Shown: in pieces, positions 25,659 through 34,156 of the stretch
Numbering within the stretch: the first letter of the stretch is position 1
Layout: every line of letters starts with the position of its first letter
Virus record (IMG/VR): IMGVR_UViG_3300042567_001982
Span: 1 to 50,730 of that record
Origin: a virus
Length of the DNA: 50,730 bases
Direction: 5' to 3' (one strand)
The notes under the pieces: model-generated
What the model saw: the letters and a program-made list of their open reading frames with translations, nothing else
Database searches by the model: none
Told to the model about the DNA's origin: nothing
Translations under genes and position numbers: made by a program

Positions 25659-26027
25659 ATGCCTAGACCACAACGTAAAGAAATTAATTTTAGTAAAGAT
25701 TCAATATTGTCTTTAATGCAAGAAATCTATAATGAACTTGTAGAACAAAGACAAACTGCAATTAGGATTCAAAATAAAATGCTTTCAATGTTAAAAGACC
25801 CTAATGACATGATGACTATTGGTCCAGTAATTGAAAAACAACAAAAAATTGTAAATGATTGCGTTGAGAAAAAAATTAGTCTATCTAAATTACAATCAAG
25901 TATTTGGGAAAAATCTAATAACAACAATAACGAATCGTTTTCTCTTGCAGATTTAGATGATGACCTTATTCAAAATTTAATTGATAAGGATGTTTCTAAT
26001 GATGAAGAAACTTATAAAATGAGGTAA
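25659..26027 (+). CDS. Hypothetical coiled-coil protein (122 aa)
   Basis: Unrecognised. Apart from a basic N-terminus (MPRPQRKEINF) it is almost entirely helical, with a heptad-like region from about residue 20 to 95 and an acidic C-terminus (LADLDDDLIQNLIDKD). Its size and position right behind the late sigma factor would suit a gp33-like co-activator, but I see no clear gp33 signature, and it could equally be a small tail or baseplate component like the genes downstream. Confidence 0.7.
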   Translation: MPRPQRKEINFSKDSILSLMQEIYNELVEQRQTAIRIQNKMLSMLKDPNDMMTIGPVIEKQQKIVNDCVEKKISLSKLQSSIWEKSNNNNNESFSLADLDDDLIQNLIDKDVSNDEETYKMR

Positions 26028-26032
26028 TAATA

Positions 26033-28129
26033 ATGGCGGATTTAAATCAGAGTTTTGATAGTGCTAAAAGCCAAATAAACTCAATCAAAACTTATAAGGA
26101 GATTTCTGCTGGAGAAAAACAATTAAAACGTTCTGCAGGAAATTCATTTGCACAATCTACCGCAAGCTTAAACACATCTTTAGATAAGATATCAAATCAA
26201 CAAAAAAGATATTTAAGGGACCAACCAACTTCTTTTAACCAACTTTTAGAATTAATTAATATTACAAATGGTAGCGGATTGAGTTCTCTTGTTTATTTAA
26301 AAAGAAAACTTTTAGAAGTCGTTGTAAAGATAGAGCCTCAAATTCAACAAATAATCGGTGATGCAGCAATAAAGGCATTAGGTTGCTCTCAAGAACAAAC
26401 ATTTAATGGTTACGATAAACTAAATTTACAGGTAAATCCCCTAACTACACTTCCTGCGGGTGAAGGGATATATGTACCCGTACAATCTATAGATTTAGGT
26501 TCATTATTAAAAACACCTGTCGATAGTAAGTTAGGTAAAATTTCGTATGAAAAGCCAGAACCTAATGTTACATCTGGTGTTTTTAGACCTTATTCAGGTC
26601 CATTACCATACCCGATGAATAAGGAATTAAATCTTAGAATGGAGGACTCAAATTTAAATCGTTCATACTACCAAGAATATGGTAAATATTACCAAGGAAC
26701 TTCTGGATTAGATTTATTTGATTTTGCTTATTCTCCAACAAATCAGTATGGTGTTAATCAAGATTGTTACAGAGTGGCTCTAATTAATAAACCAGCGAAC
26801 AGTTTAACAACTGCTGGTGTAACGGAAGGTGAGCCTGTAAATAAAGTAGGTGAGTTTTTAAAAGATTATTATTCCACGATAAAATTAATAGATAGTGTTG
26901 ATGTTGCGGAATCTTTAGTGAATATTATTTCGGGAGCTATAAGCATTAATTCTAATTTAAGTGCTCAAGAAATATCACAAGGTACTAAATTTTCATTAAT
27001 TATTCAAAGGATTTTAGGTCTTTGTTTTGATAGTAGAAGAGAAATAGATGTTAGTGGCATTTCAAAAGTCGCGGAATTAGATGGTGTTGATGATAGTTTC
27101 TTTGAATTAACTGAAGTTGATTTAAGAACTATAGATATAAGGATCTCTAACATTCAAAATGGTGTTATGGAATTTGAAGATTGTGAAAACGTTAAATTAC
27201 CTGTTGATTATGAGACATTAATCGATGAATTGGGTAGATTTAGAGATGTATCAGACACATTAAATTTAGATGGACAGGTAAATGCTATGAGTAGTATTTT
27301 AGATACCATATATCAAAACCCTGATTGGCAAGCCTTTTTACCAACAAACTTTAATTTAGAGGTTGCGGTAAATAAAGAAATATTAAATCAAATACCTTTG
27401 GCGGTTGCATCATCTATACTTAGTCCAAAAGTGTTATTACCAATTTTTACTTTATTACAGGTTGTTGAGGGTGACGCTAAAAACAACTATAATCAAAATA
27501 TAACTTCGGCGAATAACATAGTTCAATCAGGTAATACATCACTTGGTGGCGTTAATAATATTGTTAATAATTCAACAGATTTTTTGGTTGCGTTTAGAAG
27601 TTTTAATATTGAAGTTATTTCTAAAATAGGTGCGATTTTTTTAAAAACTTTGTATGATATTTTAAAAAGAGATATTTTAAATCTTGTTACTTCAGTAATT
27701 GCAGATATCTCAAAATCTGCGAGATTAAAAAAATACGCAATAATATTAAGATTAGTTAATATTCTTTTAATATTAGCTCAATTAGTCGACGATTATAGAA
27801 AATGTAAGTCATTAATAACTGATATATTATTATTGTTAAAAACAATATTTGGTAGGTCAGATGGTTCAATTCCAATGCCCTTACTATTATTAACACAATT
27901 CTTACCAGGTACTTCACCTGAAAGATCGACAATAAATACAATTGAATTATTACAGTCGGTTGGTATTCCAACAGGAACTTTACCTGATGGTTCACCAAAT
28001 TTAATGGGTATTTATAATTTAATGACACATAAAGGTGCGGATAAAGAAGCCGCAGAAAACAGTAAAGGAGAAGGTGTTGTAATAACTACAGGTCCTGGTA
28101 TATTTAGAGTTTTTGTAAAAAATAGATAA
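26033..28129 (+). CDS. Putative baseplate or tail structural protein (698 aa)
   Basis: A large soluble protein of unknown family. Residues 1-80 are helical and polar; the middle (about 130-400) is mixed, with many Asn/Ser/Thr as in virion proteins; about 560-620 contains strongly hydrophobic helices (LVNILLILAQLV, ITDILLLLKTIF) that could be buried or interact with membrane. The C-terminus is short and beta-like (GVVITTGPGIFRVFV). It directly precedes the hub-like gene at 28331, with only a small coiled-coil gene between, so I infer a baseplate or tail-hub partner. Confidence 0.6.
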   Translation: MADLNQSFDSAKSQINSIKTYKEISAGEKQLKRSAGNSFAQSTASLNTSLDKISNQQKRYLRDQPTSFNQLLELINITNGSGLSSLVYLKRKLLEVVVKIEPQIQQIIGDAAIKALGCSQEQTFNGYDKLNLQVNPLTTLPAGEGIYVPVQSIDLGSLLKTPVDSKLGKISYEKPEPNVTSGVFRPYSGPLPYPMNKELNLRMEDSNLNRSYYQEYGKYYQGTSGLDLFDFAYSPTNQYGVNQDCYRVALINKPANSLTTAGVTEGEPVNKVGEFLKDYYSTIKLIDSVDVAESLVNIISGAISINSNLSAQEISQGTKFSLIIQRILGLCFDSRREIDVSGISKVAELDGVDDSFFELTEVDLRTIDIRISNIQNGVMEFEDCENVKLPVDYETLIDELGRFRDVSDTLNLDGQVNAMSSILDTIYQNPDWQAFLPTNFNLEVAVNKEILNQIPLAVASSILSPKVLLPIFTLLQVVEGDAKNNYNQNITSANNIVQSGNTSLGGVNNIVNNSTDFLVAFRSFNIEVISKIGAIFLKTLYDILKRDILNLVTSVIADISKSARLKKYAIILRLVNILLILAQLVDDYRKCKSLITDILLLLKTIFGRSDGSIPMPLLLLTQFLPGTSPERSTINTIELLQSVGIPTGTLPDGSPNLMGIYNLMTHKGADKEAAENSKGEGVVITTGPGIFRVFVKNR

Positions 28130-28341
28130 TGAAAAAAGAAGAATTTGACGAAATACTAAAAGATTTAGGTGATATAAAAAATGTCCCTAATAGTAAGTTA
28201 ATTGATGATATGGATAAATTAACCACAGATTTTGAATTAACTAAAAATAACATAATTAATTTAACCGTTTATTTGGATAATGTTGAAGAATTATACAATA
28301 AAATATTAGACGAATATCAATCAAGAACCAATGGAAGATAA
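28129..28341 (+). CDS. Small coiled-coil protein (70 aa)
   Basis: Unrecognised; entirely charged and helical, with leucine/isoleucine heptads over most of its length. It overlaps the previous stop (TAATG) and, by 11 nt, the next start, so all three are coupled. Likely a small assembly partner of the two large neighbours; no direct evidence. Confidence 0.7.
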   Translation: MKKEEFDEILKDLGDIKNVPNSKLIDDMDKLTTDFELTKNNIINLTVYLDNVEELYNKILDEYQSRTNGR

Positions 28342-29869
28342 CTCAATATTTTTTCAAGCTCAAGTAATTGATAATGTAGACCCGATGATGTTGGGCCGTA
28401 TTAGAGCCAAGTTACTAATTGACAACTACAATGATATTATAAAAAGTATTAATGACCCAATATGGAACGAAGAAAAAGATAAATGGACAGCAAGAGACCC
28501 ATTTGTATTTAATCCTTTGATGCCGTATTTTATGTATCAAGTTCCGTTAATAGATGAATTAACACAGATAATTTATGTTAATAAAGATTTTAAATTTTTA
28601 AATCAATATTACATACAAAGTACTTTTTCAAGTCCGACAACAACAAAGTTTGAGTACTATGTTGGTGGAAATAAATTTACAGGAACAGGTAGTCAATTAA
28701 CCGCACCAAAACCATTAAAAAATCAAGACGGTACTTTTACAGACCAAGCGGTTCACAGAGGAGTATTCCCTGAACCAGGGGATAATGGTATTTTAGGCCG
28801 TGGTAGTGCCGATTTAATTATAAAACAAGATGAAGTATTATTAAGGGCGGGTAAATTTAGGGGTTCATCTCTTGAACCAAATATACCACCAGTAGGTAAC
28901 CCTAAAAGAGGATTTTTACAACTATCAAGATTTGGATTAAGAAAACAAAAACAACCTGATAAAATAATAACTCAACTTAATGAAGTTGTGGTTCAAGTTA
29001 ATTATTTAATTGAATGGGTTATAACTAATCCTGAAAATACTCAAGAAAAATTTGCAGGTGCTGTTTATCTGTATAAATTAAAAAGTGATTTATCTACAAA
29101 TTCTAAAAACTTAACAGTCGATACTGTTGTAAAAGAAAATTTAAAATCATTAATTGCCTCAGAATCATTTAGTTTATTATCTAAAACTGAAGTTATAGCA
29201 TTTATTAATAATTTTATTCAAACTTGTAATAATTCAAATGTTACAAAATCAGGAATTCAATTATTCACAGATTCTAACAATAAGTTTCCAATTTTTTATA
29301 GACCAAATAATTTAACTTACTCAATCATGAAATCATCTGTACCTACTTCAGGTACAACCGAAAATTCAGATGCGTCAATAAAAAACGTAACCGATATTTA
29401 CAACCAAATAAAATTAAAACCAGCACTTAGGGTTGGTGGTTATGGTTTAATTTACGCCAAAGATATGGTTGGTACTCCATTAAATACAACATCAACTACC
29501 GTACCTCAATCAGCATATTATGCGGACCCAACAACTTATGGTGCAATAGCTAGTGATTATTTATTCTTGTTATCCCATAACTCATCAATACCTGGAAAAG
29601 GTAAGATTAATTTTGATAATACATTATATGGTATTTCGTTAGATCAATTTGTTGACGAAATAACCCCAAAAACTTCAAGTTTAGTTAGAGGTGAAGAGTT
29701 ATTAGAGTTAATTAATATGATTGTTAGATTCTTAACCACACACACTCACGCGTATCCAGGATTACCTCCAGTATCGGTAACTCAAGATGGGTCAAACATT
29801 CCAGATATGTTAACTGAACTTCAAAATGCGTATACAAAAATTCTTAATAACAATATCCGACTTAATTGA
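28331..29869 (+). CDS. gp5-like baseplate hub/spike protein (512 aa)
   Basis: The N-terminus AQVIDNVDPMMLGRIRAKL is the pattern of gp5/VgrG-type OB-fold domains (usually DP-x-x-x-G-R-V-R-V). A repeat of LGRGSADLIIKQDEVLLRAG around residue 155-175 fits the beta-structured part of spike proteins, and the C-terminal region has HTHAYPGLPPV, common in baseplate proteins. T4 gp5 also has a lysozyme domain; none is evident here. It would form the centre of the baseplate needle. Confidence is moderate because only the ends are diagnostic. Confidence 0.6.
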   Translation: MEDNSIFFQAQVIDNVDPMMLGRIRAKLLIDNYNDIIKSINDPIWNEEKDKWTARDPFVFNPLMPYFMYQVPLIDELTQIIYVNKDFKFLNQYYIQSTFSSPTTTKFEYYVGGNKFTGTGSQLTAPKPLKNQDGTFTDQAVHRGVFPEPGDNGILGRGSADLIIKQDEVLLRAGKFRGSSLEPNIPPVGNPKRGFLQLSRFGLRKQKQPDKIITQLNEVVVQVNYLIEWVITNPENTQEKFAGAVYLYKLKSDLSTNSKNLTVDTVVKENLKSLIASESFSLLSKTEVIAFINNFIQTCNNSNVTKSGIQLFTDSNNKFPIFYRPNNLTYSIMKSSVPTSGTTENSDASIKNVTDIYNQIKLKPALRVGGYGLIYAKDMVGTPLNTTSTTVPQSAYYADPTTYGAIASDYLFLLSHNSSIPGKGKINFDNTLYGISLDQFVDEITPKTSSLVRGEELLELINMIVRFLTTHTHAYPGLPPVSVTQDGSNIPDMLTELQNAYTKILNNNIRLN

Positions 29870-29877
29870 TATTTATA
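29870..29877 (+). promoter_or_regulatory. Putative late promoter motif (TATTTATA) for the 29889 gene
   Basis: TATTTATA overlaps TATAAATA here (TATTTATAAATA), so both orientations can be read. It lies immediately after the 28331 gene's stop and ends 11 nt before the ATG at 29889, a more usual spacing than the 3-nt sites. Confidence 0.5.
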
Positions 29878-29888
29878 AATAAAAATTA

Positions 29889-31409
29889 ATGTCAATTTTA
29901 AGGTCATACGTAGATAAGAATAATACCATTCAATCAAACTCATACGTCAATACTGGTAGAAACCCCATTATTGAGTTAAATTTTGGTTCATCTGATTTCA
30001 TTGTTCCAAATTATGGTTATAGTAGATTACTATTTAATTTGGATTTAGAATTATTGAGGGAAAACATTACGTCAGGCGTAATATCAACAGGATGTACAAC
30101 AGGAATGACTCACGTTCTTAGTATGACAAATACGTCATCATTTGATAATGAACTGTTAAACACATTCATGTCAAATGAAAGAAGAAGAGCAACTTCATTT
30201 GATTTAATATTATTTAGAATACCAAAAACATCAGGTAGTACAGGAAACCCACAAGATTGGGATGAAGGTGTTGGATTTGATTATAACGATTCTAATCTTA
30301 ATCAAAATAGTCCTAATGGTGGTTCTACACCAATTACTTATGTTGATAGTAGAGCGTTCTCAACTCGACCATCAAATTGGTACCAAACTACTACTCTTGA
30401 CACTTGGTCTCAACCAGGTGTATATGATAACAAAAATGAAGGTTCCGTAAATTTCTCAGGTCTGACTATTGTTGCAAGACAACATTTTGAACTTGGAAAT
30501 GAAAATATTAACATGGACATGACCAATGAAATAAATGGTATATTAAATGGTACAATAACTGGAGTTACAGGTTGGGGTGTTGCATATCTACCACAAATTG
30601 AAAACATTACAGGTTTAACTGACAGTTATAGTGTTGCATTCTTTTCAAGACATACTCAAACATTTTATCAACCATTCCTTCAAACAACATATGACGATTT
30701 AATTAAAGACAATAGAACTTTATTTTTGAAGAGTCAAGAAAACAAACTCTATTTGTATGTTTATCAAAATGGTGACTATAAAAACTTAGATTCAAACCCT
30801 GTTGTTAGAATTGAAGACCGAAACGGTGATGCGGTTGCGGGTATGGCAACATTATCAACTTGTTTAAGAACAAAGGGAATCTATGAGGTAATCGTTCCAA
30901 ATGGGTTTTCAGGTTCACCAACACCATGTCAATATTACGATATATGGTCAGGTTTAACAATTAATGGACAGCCATTACCAAATGTTACAAATCAATTTAC
31001 ATTACAACAGTATAGTGCTGGCATTCACATAGGTTCAACTTCAAAAGAACCTGAGATATATGGATTTAATTTTTACGGTATATTACAAGATGAAAAAATA
31101 CTAAATTCAGATATCAGAAAAGTTGGGGTTACAATTAAAAAGGCATACACTGGTCAAGTTTTATTACAAGATATTTCAGCATTCTATAGAGTTTATGTTA
31201 GAGAAGGAACAACTGAAGTATTAGTTCAAGATTGGACTCCAATTAATAGAACACCAAACGAGTATTACTTTATATTTGATATGAGAGATAAAATACCTAA
31301 TCAATATTATGTTGATATTCAAGTGAATACTTCTGGTGAGAAAGATACTTATAAGAAACAATTAACCTTTAACATAGTAAATAAAAAACAAAATTATCCT
31401 ACAATATAA
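29889..31409 (+). CDS. Putative tail/neck structural protein (506 aa)
   Basis: Unrecognised, but the composition is that of a beta-rich virion protein: Thr, Ser, Asn and Gly are frequent, with short strand-turn units. The opening MSILRSYVDKNNTIQSNSYV and an ELNFGSSD motif in the first 35 residues are followed by a long body and a C-terminal immunoglobulin-like stretch (VYVREGTTEVLVQDWTPI, then QYYVDIQVNTSG). Adjacent to the hub gene under its own TATTTATA motif. Tail or connector protein is the best inference; exact part unknown. Confidence 0.6.
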   Translation: MSILRSYVDKNNTIQSNSYVNTGRNPIIELNFGSSDFIVPNYGYSRLLFNLDLELLRENITSGVISTGCTTGMTHVLSMTNTSSFDNELLNTFMSNERRRATSFDLILFRIPKTSGSTGNPQDWDEGVGFDYNDSNLNQNSPNGGSTPITYVDSRAFSTRPSNWYQTTTLDTWSQPGVYDNKNEGSVNFSGLTIVARQHFELGNENINMDMTNEINGILNGTITGVTGWGVAYLPQIENITGLTDSYSVAFFSRHTQTFYQPFLQTTYDDLIKDNRTLFLKSQENKLYLYVYQNGDYKNLDSNPVVRIEDRNGDAVAGMATLSTCLRTKGIYEVIVPNGFSGSPTPCQYYDIWSGLTINGQPLPNVTNQFTLQQYSAGIHIGSTSKEPEIYGFNFYGILQDEKILNSDIRKVGVTIKKAYTGQVLLQDISAFYRVYVREGTTEVLVQDWTPINRTPNEYYFIFDMRDKIPNQYYVDIQVNTSGEKDTYKKQLTFNIVNKKQNYPTI

Positions 31410-31876
31410 TGAAAACAGTTAAATTAACAGAATCAGATATCACAAGATTAGTTACAAGAGTATTATCTGAACAAGAAGTTGAAAATGCAAACTATATGTT
31501 CTTTTCTAATTTAAAGCAAATGAAAAGACAAATTGAAATGATTATGGAAATGGACCCTAACATGATTGATGATATTATTCAAAATGGTCATGATTGGGCT
31601 GATGACCACATCTCAGAAGCAAAAACAAATATGGACCAAGTATTTGATTTCTTAAAAAATGAAATGGATAAGGAATCACAATATGTGGATTATGAAGAAA
31701 TGACTGAAGGTAGAAAAAAAACAGGTACACCTTTATGTGCTAGAGGTAAAGCGTCCGCAAAGGCTAAGTACGATGTCTACCCTAGTGCATATAGTAATGG
31801 TCACGCCGTTCAAGTTTGTAAAGGAAAAATTAAAGGGTTGGACGGTAAAAAACATTGTTCAGGAGCTTATTGTTAA
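31409..31876 (+). CDS. Small protein with C-terminal Cys motif (155 aa)
   Basis: The first 20 residues (MKTVKLTESDITRLVTRVLS) form an amphipathic helix of a type seen at one end of several proteins here. After a helical middle, the C-terminal 55 residues carry GTPLCARGKASAKAKY, SAYSNGHAVQVCKGKIKG and a last CSGAYC: a small Cys-rich module also known from other phage virion-associated proteins. Function unknown; metal binding or disulphide formation are both possible. Overlaps the previous stop in TAATG and ends just before a strong terminator. Confidence 0.7.
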   Translation: MKTVKLTESDITRLVTRVLSEQEVENANYMFFSNLKQMKRQIEMIMEMDPNMIDDIIQNGHDWADDHISEAKTNMDQVFDFLKNEMDKESQYVDYEEMTEGRKKTGTPLCARGKASAKAKYDVYPSAYSNGHAVQVCKGKIKGLDGKKHCSGAYC

Positions 31877-31881
31877 TACAT

Positions 31882-31912
31882 AAAAAAAGGTTAAATATTT
31901 AACCTTTTTTTA
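31882..31912 (+). terminator. Intrinsic terminator after the tail gene block
   Basis: A long symmetrical hairpin, AAAAAAAGGTT with its complement AACCTTTTTTT around a short AT centre, lies 6 nt after the stop at 31876. The A and T runs at either side would let it work in both directions. The next gene, an HNH endonuclease, starts after it with its own TATTTATA. Confidence 0.75.
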
Positions 31913-31933
31913 TGCACTTTAATTATATCCATA

Positions 31934-31941
31934 TATTTATA
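31934..31941 (+). promoter_or_regulatory. Putative late promoter motif (TATTTATA) for the HNH gene
   Basis: TATTTATA ends 3 nt before the ATG at 31945 and lies 21 nt after the terminator. It decides the start: an upstream ATG in the same frame at 31912 falls on the terminator hairpin and is less likely. Confidence 0.5.
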
Positions 31942-31944
31942 TCT

Positions 31945-32433
31945 ATGGGAATACAAAAAACATGTAAAATTTGCGGAGAAACAAAAACTGAGGAAGATTT
32001 TTATAAATCACAAAGAGCATTAAAATGTAAAGAATGTACTTTAAACATAACTAGAGAATATAAAAGAGAAAAAAGAAAAAATTTAGATTTCAGAAAATCT
32101 GAAGGGATTAAACAAAAAGAAAGACGAGTTAGATTATGGCAAAATACATTAATAAACGATAGTAAAAGAAATGAAGAACATACTTTAACTGTTAAAGATA
32201 TTAATGAAATGTATGAAAAACAAAATGGACTATGTTATTGGTTTAATGTCCCATTAATACCCTCAAATTGTTCAAAACATCCACAACAACCATCATTAGA
32301 CAGAATAGATAGAAATAAAGGGTATACAAAAAATAATGTAGTTTTAACTTGTTATTCTGCAAATATAGGTAGAAATGAAAATGACGTTGAGACATGGAAA
32401 AATTTTTTATTGTTATTGTTTAATGAGAAGTAA
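31945..32433 (+). CDS. HNH endonuclease (162 aa)
   Basis: An HNH nuclease resembling phage homing endonucleases. The N-terminal zinc-finger-like part has CKICGETK and, 20 residues later, CKEC. The nuclease core is CYWFNVPL, then PSLDRIDRNKGYTKNNVVLTC, where the DRID and NNV elements are typical of the fold. It would cut DNA, either spreading itself or acting in packaging or recombination. The free-standing position, flanked by a terminator and a host-style promoter for the next gene, fits an inserted mobile gene. I use the ATG at 31945. Confidence 0.82.
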   Translation: MGIQKTCKICGETKTEEDFYKSQRALKCKECTLNITREYKREKRKNLDFRKSEGIKQKERRVRLWQNTLINDSKRNEEHTLTVKDINEMYEKQNGLCYWFNVPLIPSNCSKHPQQPSLDRIDRNKGYTKNNVVLTCYSANIGRNENDVETWKNFLLLLFNEK

Positions 32434-32446
32434 TTTACTATCTTTG
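32416..32446 (+). promoter_or_regulatory. Host-style (Bacteroidota) promoter TTG-N20-TATCTTTG
   Basis: TATCTTTG at 32439-32446 matches the Bacteroidota -7 element TAnnTTTG exactly, with TTG at 32416-32418, 20 nt upstream. It overlaps the end of the HNH gene and would start transcription about 20 nt before the ATG at 32471. Confidence 0.5.
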
Positions 32447-32470
32447 TTGTGTTATATTAATCCAACAACA

Positions 32471-32872
32471 ATGAATTCACATCTACATAAATTAAGACGA
32501 CTAGTTCAAAAATGGTTTATCTCATTAGTCAGATACTCAACCCCAACTGTTGAAAAATCTGAATATGAAAGAGATTGTATTGCAATTTGTAAAAAATTAA
32601 TATCAAAAGAAGACACAGTGCTTTTATTAACTCCAATTTCAAATAAAAGATACATTAGAAATGAGGAATTACAAATATTCGTAATTCTTGAGAATAGTTC
32701 AGTAAAAGTTATTAATCATGTATATTCCTATACTGTGTTTTTAGAACAAAAACTTTGGAATAGTATTACTTTAGTGTTTGACACTGAGGTTGAAAAACGT
32801 AGAGAATCATTTGAAAAAGAGATTACTTCAAACATAAAACACTCATTACAAAACATTTTAAAAAATATTTAA
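32471..32872 (+). CDS. Hypothetical protein (133 aa)
   Basis: Unrecognised. I use the ATG at 32471; the frame is open for 96 nt upstream, but that part overlaps the HNH gene and encodes an atypical Cys/Leu-rich stretch. The protein has a basic amphipathic N-terminus (HLHKLRRLVQKWFISLVRY), a central beta-like region (YIRNEELQIFVILENSSV) and a charged helical C-terminus. It is followed immediately by a small membrane protein, in a TAATG junction, and both may be expressed from the host-style promoter. Confidence 0.65.
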   Translation: MNSHLHKLRRLVQKWFISLVRYSTPTVEKSEYERDCIAICKKLISKEDTVLLLTPISNKRYIRNEELQIFVILENSSVKVINHVYSYTVFLEQKLWNSITLVFDTEVEKRRESFEKEITSNIKHSLQNILKNI

Positions 32873-33201
32873 TGAAAAATAATAACTCATTCAATAAAAC
32901 TTTTTATTTGGGATTGATAGTTCTAACCTTAACCATTTCAGTAATAACATTAGTGTTTATTAATCTATATCGTTATGTATCCCCGAAATTTAAAAATGAT
33001 AAGATCGAAATTATCACCCATGAGATTAAACCTGAAAAACAAATTATTCACGATACTGTTTATATTGACAGACCTGTCATTAAAAATAACGAAAGTCCTA
33101 AAAATATTAGTGTGATAAAACCAAAAATATCACCAAAAGTTTTAACTGAGAAAGATACGGTAATTTCAGCGACAAAAAATACAACAGATTCTATTAAATA
33201 G
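32872..33201 (+). CDS. Small single-pass membrane protein (109 aa)
   Basis: One clear membrane helix near residues 12-33 (LGLIVLTLTISVITLVFINL) follows a short polar N-terminus, then a polar, Lys/Pro/Ile-rich tail of about 70 residues, probably outside the cytoplasm. No signal-peptidase site is obvious. Such a layout would suit an inner-membrane spanin or another envelope-associated phage protein, but no family signature supports it. Its 3' end overlaps the convergent minus-strand gene by 8 nt and no terminator is seen. Confidence 0.65.
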   Translation: MKNNNSFNKTFYLGLIVLTLTISVITLVFINLYRYVSPKFKNDKIEIITHEIKPEKQIIHDTVYIDRPVIKNNESPKNISVIKPKISPKVLTEKDTVISATKNTTDSIK

Positions 33202-33886
33202 ATTTTTTGTATTCGTTAAGTATTGTTGTGATAGTTTCTCTTAAAGATTCATTTTTTGGTTTGTATGAGACCATGGTTGGTTTATTACCTTTACCAACTT
33301 TAGGGTCTTTTTTCTCTTCTCTTCTTTTTTGAGAGCATGCTGATTTTTTTTGAGCGTCTGTCATTTTGGAAGCAACACCTGCGGCTCTACATTTAGGATA
33401 ACCTTTAGAATCTGCCTCAGGTCTACCACACGGTGGATGACCACCACCTTCTTTTTTTCTACAAATATTAACCCAAGGACCACTAGGTTGTTTACTACCT
33501 TTTGGTTTTTTCTTTGTTCCAAACCAAACAGCCAAATCTTCTTTTAGTGGACCCACAGCTTGTTGTATAATTTTTTCAGGGTCTTCAATGTCACCAAGAA
33601 CACCTCCATCCTCATCATTTTGACCAGTATAAAAACTTTTTAAATACTCATTAACTTTAGCCATAATATCCGTTTTCTTTTCAATCCTTGATCTTTCTTC
33701 AGGAGTTTCTTTAAAATCACCATCAGCTTCTTGATAAGCTAATTCGGCATTATCGTAATTATATACAGAATCTGTGAATGGCGCAATTTGATTTTCTTTC
33801 CAAGGTTGTGGAGATAAAACTATTGGTACTTTAAACGCTCCCGCATTTGATGAACCAGTTGCTTCACTTATTCTATTTTTTTTCAT
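33194..33886 (-). CDS. Cys-motif virion-associated-like protein (230 aa)
   Basis: No known function. Residues 1-130 are polar and mixed; about 135-195 carry PWVNICRKKEGGGHPPCGR, then YPKCRAAGV and KKSACSQKRREE, a basic Cys/His/Trp module that recalls the PWAICHSQVG segment of the 46094 protein and the C-terminal Cys module of the 31409 protein. The C-terminal helix (SLRETITTILNEYKKS) resembles the N-terminal helix of the 31409 protein. The cysteines could bind zinc. It has its own TATTTATA motif and is divergent from the gene at 33920. Confidence 0.65.
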   Translation of the reverse strand: MKKNRISEATGSSNAGAFKVPIVLSPQPWKENQIAPFTDSVYNYDNAELAYQEADGDFKETPEERSRIEKKTDIMAKVNEYLKSFYTGQNDEDGGVLGDIEDPEKIIQQAVGPLKEDLAVWFGTKKKPKGSKQPSGPWVNICRKKEGGGHPPCGRPEADSKGYPKCRAAGVASKMTDAQKKSACSQKRREEKKDPKVGKGNKPTMVSYKPKNESLRETITTILNEYKKSI

Positions 33887-33896
33887 ATACTTATAC

Positions 33897-33904
33897 TATA
33901 AATA
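33897..33904 (-). promoter_or_regulatory. Putative late promoter motif (TATTTATA) for the 33194-33886 gene
   Basis: On the minus strand TATTTATA ends 10 nt before the ATG at 33886. The plus strand reads TATAAATA, 15 nt before the ATG at 33920, so the same site might serve the divergent gene as a T4-orientation motif. Confidence 0.45.
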
Positions 33905-33919
33905 TACGGATAACAGATT

Positions 33920-34126
33920 ATGGAACAACAGAAGCAACCAATTTTACATCTATTTGAAGAAGTAGCAATATACAAACCTGAAGACATTGATAATTTGATT
34001 GATAATTTAAGTGAAGACCAATCAAAATTTATGTTAATTAGAGCAGTTCAAATGGCATACAGAAATGGTTTGTATTCTTTAACTGAATCAGAAATTATTT
34101 CTAAATCACTTAGAACGTTAAAATAA
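33920..34126 (+). CDS. Hypothetical small protein (68 aa)
   Basis: Unrecognised. A short, mostly helical and acidic protein (IDNLIDNLSEDQSKFMLIRAV, then a final SKSLRTLK). It is divergent from the Cys-motif gene, starting 33 nt from it, and is closed by a bidirectional terminator. Small size and isolation suggest a regulatory or accessory role rather than a main virion part; there is no direct evidence. Confidence 0.65.
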   Translation: MEQQKQPILHLFEEVAIYKPEDIDNLIDNLSEDQSKFMLIRAVQMAYRNGLYSLTESEIISKSLRTLK

Positions 34127-34155
34127 AAAAAGGAGTCTCACGGGACTCCTTTTTA
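34125..34155. terminator. Bidirectional terminator between convergent genes
   Basis: AAAGGAGTC and GACTCCTTT pair around a 6-nt loop, with A and T runs outside. It lies between the stops of the plus-strand gene at 33920-34126 and the minus-strand gene at 34157-34885, and would end both transcripts. Confidence 0.85.
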
Positions 34156-34156
34156 T

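Noticed and set aside
31912-31944. Upstream in-frame ATG for the HNH gene
   Set aside because: It lies on the terminator hairpin and adds 11 residues atypical for the family; the ATG at 31945 follows the TATTTATA motif like other genes.
32375-32470. Longer N-terminus for the 32471 gene
   Set aside because: It would overlap the HNH coding region and encode a Cys/Leu-rich stretch across a good host-style promoter.
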